Assembly: GCA_964030475.1 (NCBI GenBank)
Contig: CAXIPT010000019.1
Span: 251,568-315,567, forward strand
Direction of reading: 5' to 3'
From: Tethya wilhelma
Taxonomy: Eukaryota; Porifera; Demospongiae; Tethyida; Tethyidae
Length of the DNA stretch: 64,000 nucleotides
This document shows, piece after piece, positions 58,766 through 64,000 of this stretch. The first letter of the stretch is position 1. Every line of letters begins with the position of its first letter. The notes beneath the pieces were generated by a model. It saw nothing but the letters and a program-made list of their open reading frames with translations. It had not been told where the DNA came from and ran no database searches. Both the position numbers and the translations under genes were made by a program.

Positions 58766-61700
58766 TTACATCTGCTAGCAACACACTGTTCTCAAAGTAG
58801 TGAATGAATGGTGACAGTTCTTCATCACTCAGCTGAAGCTCACGAATTTCAGTCACACTCTCTTCAAGAGAGACATCTGCTTCAGCATCAACACTCGAAG
58901 TGTTGGCATTAGGGTTCAGGACACACTCACACACAGAACACACAGAGGACAATGATGAGACATTACAAACATACGCGCCACCAGCTTCCACAGAAGATTC
59001 TGGGGTACATACAGGGACAACTTGGCTGTGCAACTGCTTGGCACCATCAACATTGAGAGTGCTGGTAACATCTTCATATAGAATAGAATCACAAATAGAA
59101 TCACAAAAAGAACTCTTACCACCCTGGGGCAGTGTAACGGCTTTACAGAAATCATCACACAAAAGTTGTTTGGAACGTGTTACATCAGGCATAACATAAG
59201 AGGACGTTGGACAAACAAAACATGAATCAACTCCAGAATCTTGAGCGGAAACCACCGCAGGAGCCTCATCCACCCAGGAACTATCCACAGGATTACAGGA
59301 AAGGGCATCCGCACTAACATTGAGTTTACCCGCACGATGTTTGAGGGTGAGGTTGAGTTCCTGGATGGTGAGTGCCCAACGCGCCAACTTCCCAGATGGT
59401 CGAGCCGTAGTGAGCACAGAGACACATGCCGAGTGGTCAGTTAAGACAGTAGTGTGATGTCCTAGGCGAAAGTATCGAGCAGCCCAGACCACAGCTAACG
59501 TCTCCAATTCTGTTATGCCATAGTTTTGCTCACTACCATCAAGGGCCCGTGATGCGTATGCAATAGGATGTGGTTGGCCTTCCTGAACTTGCGACAGTAC
59601 TGCCCCCAAGCCGACACCGCTGGCATCAGTTTCTAGGATAAACTCAGCATCGGGACCAAACTTCGGATACGCCAAGACAGGGGCAGTTGTAAGTAGAGAC
59701 TTCAACTTCTCGAAAGCAAATTGGCACTCTTCGGTCCACTCAAAAGTAGCCTTCTTCTTGGTTAGAGCATGGAGTGGTGAGGCGATACTAGCAAAGTTAG
59801 GAATAAAACGCCTATAATAGGAAGCCAACCCAATAAACTGCCGAACACCAGTAGCATCACGAGGCCTAGGAAACAGCTCTAGTTTGTCGGTCTTATGAGG
59901 GTCAGGTCGGATACCCTCAGCAGTGATCACGTGCCCAAGGTACGGAACCTCTTGCCTAAGAAAAAGACACTTTCGGGGCTTCAATCGTAATCCAGCATCT
60001 CGTAAACGCTGCAGCACCTCTCTGAGTCGCTGAAGATGCTCACCAAAAGTCCGGGATGCAATAAGAATGTCATCCAGATAGACAAACACTCCTCTTCCTT
60101 CAAAGCCTGCCAACACTGCTTGCATTACCCGTTGAAATGTCGCTGGGGCATTGCAAAGTCCAAAGGGCATACGGGTGAACTCATAGAGCCCATTGTATGT
60201 CGTGAACGCAGATTTGACAGGTGCATCGTCGTCAATCTCCACTTGCCAATACCCAGAGGCCAAGTCTAAAGATGTGAAGAATTTAGTTCCATGGAGCGTA
60301 TCCAGGATGTCATCGACACGAGGGAGAGGGAAAACATCCTTACAGGTGACTGAGTTGAGTTTACGGTAATCGACGCAGAAGTGAAGAGACCCGTCCTTCT
60401 TGGGCACCAACACAACCGGACTGGCCCAGGGACTCTTGGAAGGCTGAACAATACCCTGCTCCTGCATCTGATCCACCATCTTCTTGATAGCGCCTCTACG
60501 AGACATGGGGGTTCTATAAGGCGGCTGACGAATAGGGTGATGATCCCCTGTATCGATAGTGTGCTTCACTACACCAGTACATCCTAGCTCTGCATCCGTG
60601 AGGGCGAAGACATCAGAGAACTCTTGAATAAGTGCATGGAGTTCCTGGAGCTGTGCACTACTGAAACTATCTCCTGAGAGGCCAAGAGCCTCCATAAGTA
60701 GCTGACAGCGCTGACTATCTACTTCTACACTCCCAACCTGGGCACACACGCTAGTCTCTTCTTGCTCGACTCCACCACTCTCAACCGACACATCTTCAGG
60801 CACAACACACTCCTGTACCTGGCCCAACAAGGTATCTTCTTCCATCCTCACACAGCATCCTTGGTATTTCTGAAGTGGTATAGTGATCACACCTTCCTCA
60901 TCCGCCGCTACTAGAGACTCGACAACCGATACGCCAAGTGCTTCAAGAGCTCCTTTCTCTGGTTGGAACAACAGACATCTTCGGTCACCTGTAGGAGGAG
61001 GGTCAACCCTAGCCCTCGCAAACCAGCCACTCCTCCCTGGGATTGTCTTACTATTTATCAGATTCACCTGTGCACATCTCTCAGTCCTCTCACCCACTGG
61101 TTCTAACGGCTGTCCTGTTGACCGTGTCATAGTGATACCAAGTGGTGGCAATACATTGGACCCTAGCAAACACTGTTGTTCGCTTCCAGGTTGGACAAAC
61201 ACTGGAACGGTTGCACACTTGCCATCTACACTAATGGTCAAGGTGATCTGAGCAGTAACACCAACTGGGTGTCCTCCTTTCCCTTTCAGTGTGGCACTGG
61301 GTAGCTCTAACGGAGGAATGACCTTTCCTTCGTGCTTCAGGGTGGCCAAAACCTTGTGGAGACAATCACGAGAAATAATAGTCGATTGTGAACCGGTATC
61401 GACTAATGCAGGGACAACCAGTCCCTCTACAGACACATCTAGCCAATAGGCTGATCCTACCGCTCCGGTAATAACATTGGTTTTACTCTCCAAGCACCCC
61501 TCAGCTAACTGCTGTTCCTTGGCCAACTGTCGACGGGAAAGCTCTTGTTCCAGTTCTCTATCAGAAAACTGTTCTACGCTCTCTACCTGAAACGAGCCAC
61601 TCGACTGGGTAGCTGCGGCGCTCTGGGTTTGCCGTCCAGATGCCTCTACTCCAAGTTTTCTCTTCTCCCTACAAAACTTAACTATGTGGCCAAATCTCTT

Positions 61701-62006
61701 ACAGTTTCGACACTGAATGTGCGATCGGGAGTTAGAAGTCTTCGGACTACTCTCACTAGGAGGTCTAACATCAGTCTCAGAGCTACTCTCTGCTTTAGCA
61801 CGTGAGGGAGCATTCTCGTCAGCCTTCTTAACCTTAGGCGTCTCTCTTCGCTCTTTAGCCACAACATGGTACTGTTGTTCCCGGCGTTCTGCTACACGTG
61901 CACGTGTAAAAAGCTCATCAAAGCTCTCTTCTGAGCGTGGTGCCCCTAGCTTATGTTGCCAACGAGGCAACAAGGCCTGGAAAAAACGATTCTTCAAAAG
62001 TCGGTC
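58731..62006 (-). pseudogene. Gypsy pol: zinc knuckle, protease, reverse transcriptase, RNase H
   Basis: A single long frame continues directly from gag through a TGA (62007-62009). In order it holds a CCHC knuckle (CRNCKRFGHIVKFC, about 61712-61671), the protease active site ALVDTGSQ (about 61406-61383), RT (FCVDYRKLN, SLDLASGYWQ, YLDD near 60070-60083) and RNase H (ETDASGVGLGAVLSQ, about 59640-59595). A variable Ser/Val/Cys-rich linker reaches a stop at 58731. The domain order PR-RT-RH-INT defines Ty3/gypsy. The frame switches to integrase through a one-base shift at about 58760-58775. Confidence 0.92.
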
Positions 62007-62519
62007 TCAGTCTCGACCCGAAAAAGAGGGAAAACCGCGCTTCGCTAACGCTTGGAGCTTAAGCCCTAACTCCTCTATTGACTGATCCTTTTGAACGAGC
62101 TGGTGGAACTCCATCCCGCGCAACTCTTTTATATCTACAGGCCTGAACTTCTCTTTCAAGGACTTGACAGTCTCACTATAGCTGGTTTTAACACTGGTGG
62201 GAAGTAAGCGATACGTTTGGTAGGCGGTTTTGCTTAGAGACATCTTGAGGTGGTACCTCCGCAGCTCTTCGGACCACCCTGCGAGCTCAGCTCTCTCTTC
62301 GAATTGCTCTAGCCAACGGTCAAACCCCTCCTCTAGGGCCTGATCCCCTTCTCCACTGTAAGGAGGAAGTGATGGTAAGCTCTGTGTAGACATCACCTTG
62401 GTTTGAGCCTCTACCATGGCTGCTTGGTGCTTCACTAACTGAGTCAGCTGTTGCACAACACTAGTATCACTACCACTATTACTACTCTCTCGTGTAGCTT
62501 CTCCAGTTACATTAGTAGT
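62007..62519 (-). pseudogene. Gypsy gag
   Basis: The open frame encodes a retrotransposon gag capsid-like domain (WLEQFEERAELAGWSEE, LKEKFRPVDIKELRG, SIEELGLKLQALAKRGFP). It is open upstream to about 62532 but has no ATG at its expected start, where the codon is ATT near 62534. A TGA at 62007-62009 separates it from pol in the same frame. The surrounding residues (GRD-stop-DRLL) suggest a mutated Trp or Arg codon rather than a programmed signal, though readthrough cannot be excluded. Confidence 0.82.
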
Positions 62520-62539
62520 AACCGCATCAGCACTAATGG

Positions 62540-63735
62540 ACGTTTAACCAAGGGTTAAACAACGTTAACCTATAACGGATGCGCTTGCCCAGCTATTGCC
62601 AGTCATGGTCGGTGGTGTGGGACGGGGTATGCCATGGGCGGAGGCATTATGCCATGTGGTTGAGATTGCCACGTGAGCATTACGCAATGCCACGAGGTCA
62701 GTTGCCTTGCTAGTTGGTTTTTGCTCACAGTGATATCTGTATGCAGCATCTTCAGTTTATTCAGCCTTCTGCTTTAAAACGGCACTAAAAAGGGCAGTCG
62801 AAGGCCTAAGGATAACACTGATGGCATCCGTGTAATGGTGTCAGAACACTGATTCAGAAGCCTCATGGAGCTCCATGACAATTCACCACCACCGACCAGA
62901 ACTTGAGATGGTTCAGTGCTTAGCCTCAAGCCATGACTGATTCATCCCGTATGGCCCGACATTGCCAGCTCTCCAAGAGGGAATGGCCAAGCCAGTAGCC
63001 AAAACCTAGCGTTGCAAGGTGAGCGGAAGTCGCAAGGTGAGCGGAAGTTGCCAAAAATATTTAATTAATGTCGAATTAGTGATTATAAGTTGGACCTCTT
63101 AGTTACATCTTGGGGTGTGGCTTTGGTGAAATTGAGTCACCGCCGCCGTATACAGACTAGCAGTGGTTGTCTAATCAGAGTAGTGTTCAAATCAAGCAGC
63201 ATGCTGCCACTGACCGTGCTGACCGGAATGTTTGCTAGCCTATAGTGCATGTTTATAATTTATGTACACACCCCTATTTTCCTGTTAAAAAAGGGTCTGT
63301 GGGGGCAAAAGTGCACACCACTATATATAATGGGGCCGTGCTAGAGATTATGCCCTCACAGGCATGGGCAGAAATGGTACATATGAATTATTAATGAGCC
63401 TACATGCATGCATCAGGCAGTTACTAATAAGTAGTTATTTAGGTACAAAAACTGGGATACTGAATGCATATACGTTAGTCTTCAGATTGCAGAACATGAC
63501 ACTCTAGAAGAATTGGCGTCCTAAATACTGCCAATTCAACCTTAGTTCCAGGGCAACCTATAGCAAGCTCTTCAAGTCCAGGAGGCTGGCAGTTGTTCGG
63601 AAATGGCAAAATGTTGAGCATATCACAATCATGATCACACTGCAGTAAGGCTCCCGCACTTAGAACAGGAAATACTCATAATTTATTGGAATATTTAGCT
63701 TTTGATTGCAATTATGCAAATTTGTGCCTAAAGTT
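62540..63735. other. No recognised gene; missing 5' LTR side of gypsy
   Basis: Neither the 153-base LTR nor an obvious primer-binding site was found here. A short duplication, gcaaggtgagcggaagt, lies at 63012-63046. Otherwise nothing is assigned. Confidence 0.4.
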
Positions 63736-63739
63736 ATCA

Positions 63740-63985
63740 AACAGGAAGTTGCCAATTAGGCATGTACTTTTCTGTAGCACACATGCACGCAGCTGTAGGC
63801 ATGTCATGATCTGTACTACATTTCTAGCTAGGCTTAAGTTCCTGAAGTCTGGCCCACCCTGCCATTGTTACAATTAAGCTTGTACTTTTCTGTAGCACAG
63901 CTGCATGTCAATTCTAGCTATGCCGAAGTTAGTGAAGTTTGGCTCGCTCGGCCGAAGTTAGTGAAGTTTGGCTCGCTCGGCCATT
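63740..63985. repeat. Tandem repeat of about 125 bases plus a 30-base duplication
   Basis: The block gtacttttctgtagcacac...ctagctaggcttaagtt recurs at 63876 onward. A 30-base unit, gccgaagttagtgaagtttg followed by gctcgctcg, occurs twice in a row (about 63922-63981). Confidence 0.8.
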
Positions 63986-64000
63986 GTTGCATTACAATTT

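Noticed and set aside
62540..63300. 5' LTR of the gypsy element
   Set aside because: No sequence matching 57120-57272 is visible on this side.

Overview
The window looks like a piece of a eukaryotic, probably marine sponge (demosponge), nuclear scaffold. This is an inference. It rests on AT-rich DNA, genes split by very short GT-AG introns (about 50-80 bases), no bacterial operon structure, single-N and long-N assembly breaks, and transposon and gene families that recur in sponges and cnidarians. No rRNA, tRNA or CRISPR array was recognised.

Almost everything that can be named is mobile-element derived. From left to right: an apparently intact six-exon hAT-like transposase gene on the minus strand (167-2655); a 5'-truncated LINE with a nested insert (2963-4840); a tandemly duplicated PHD-finger fragment (5751-6195); LINE, RecQ-helicase, Penelope-like and KDZ-like remnants with many MITEs and minisatellites (6800-30200); and a SET-domain gene broken by an inversion (30487-31015). 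Next comes a large TIR transposon, with ends at 31305 and 37083, carrying a DDE transposase on one strand and a HIRAN-like protein on the other. It is followed by an OB-fold gene interrupted by two different DNA transposons (37110-39259) and a damaged Mutator-like transposase gene (40668-42493). A very large gene (46408-52828) combines a signal-peptide/membrane N-terminus, a Cys-rich region, a long uncharacterised central region and a FEN1/PIN-like nuclease core. The right end holds a young but broken Ty3/gypsy retrotransposon on the minus strand (57120-62519).

Nested insertions allow relative dating: several MITEs sit inside other repeats whose uninterrupted copies are also present here, so target-site duplications can be read directly. 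The region 31300-37100 is probably partly misassembled, because an 18-base overlap flanks two single-N breaks. The most interesting signals are the HIRAN/DDE two-gene transposon, the nuclease-bearing giant gene, and the inverted SET exons whose broken splice junction still matches in phase.
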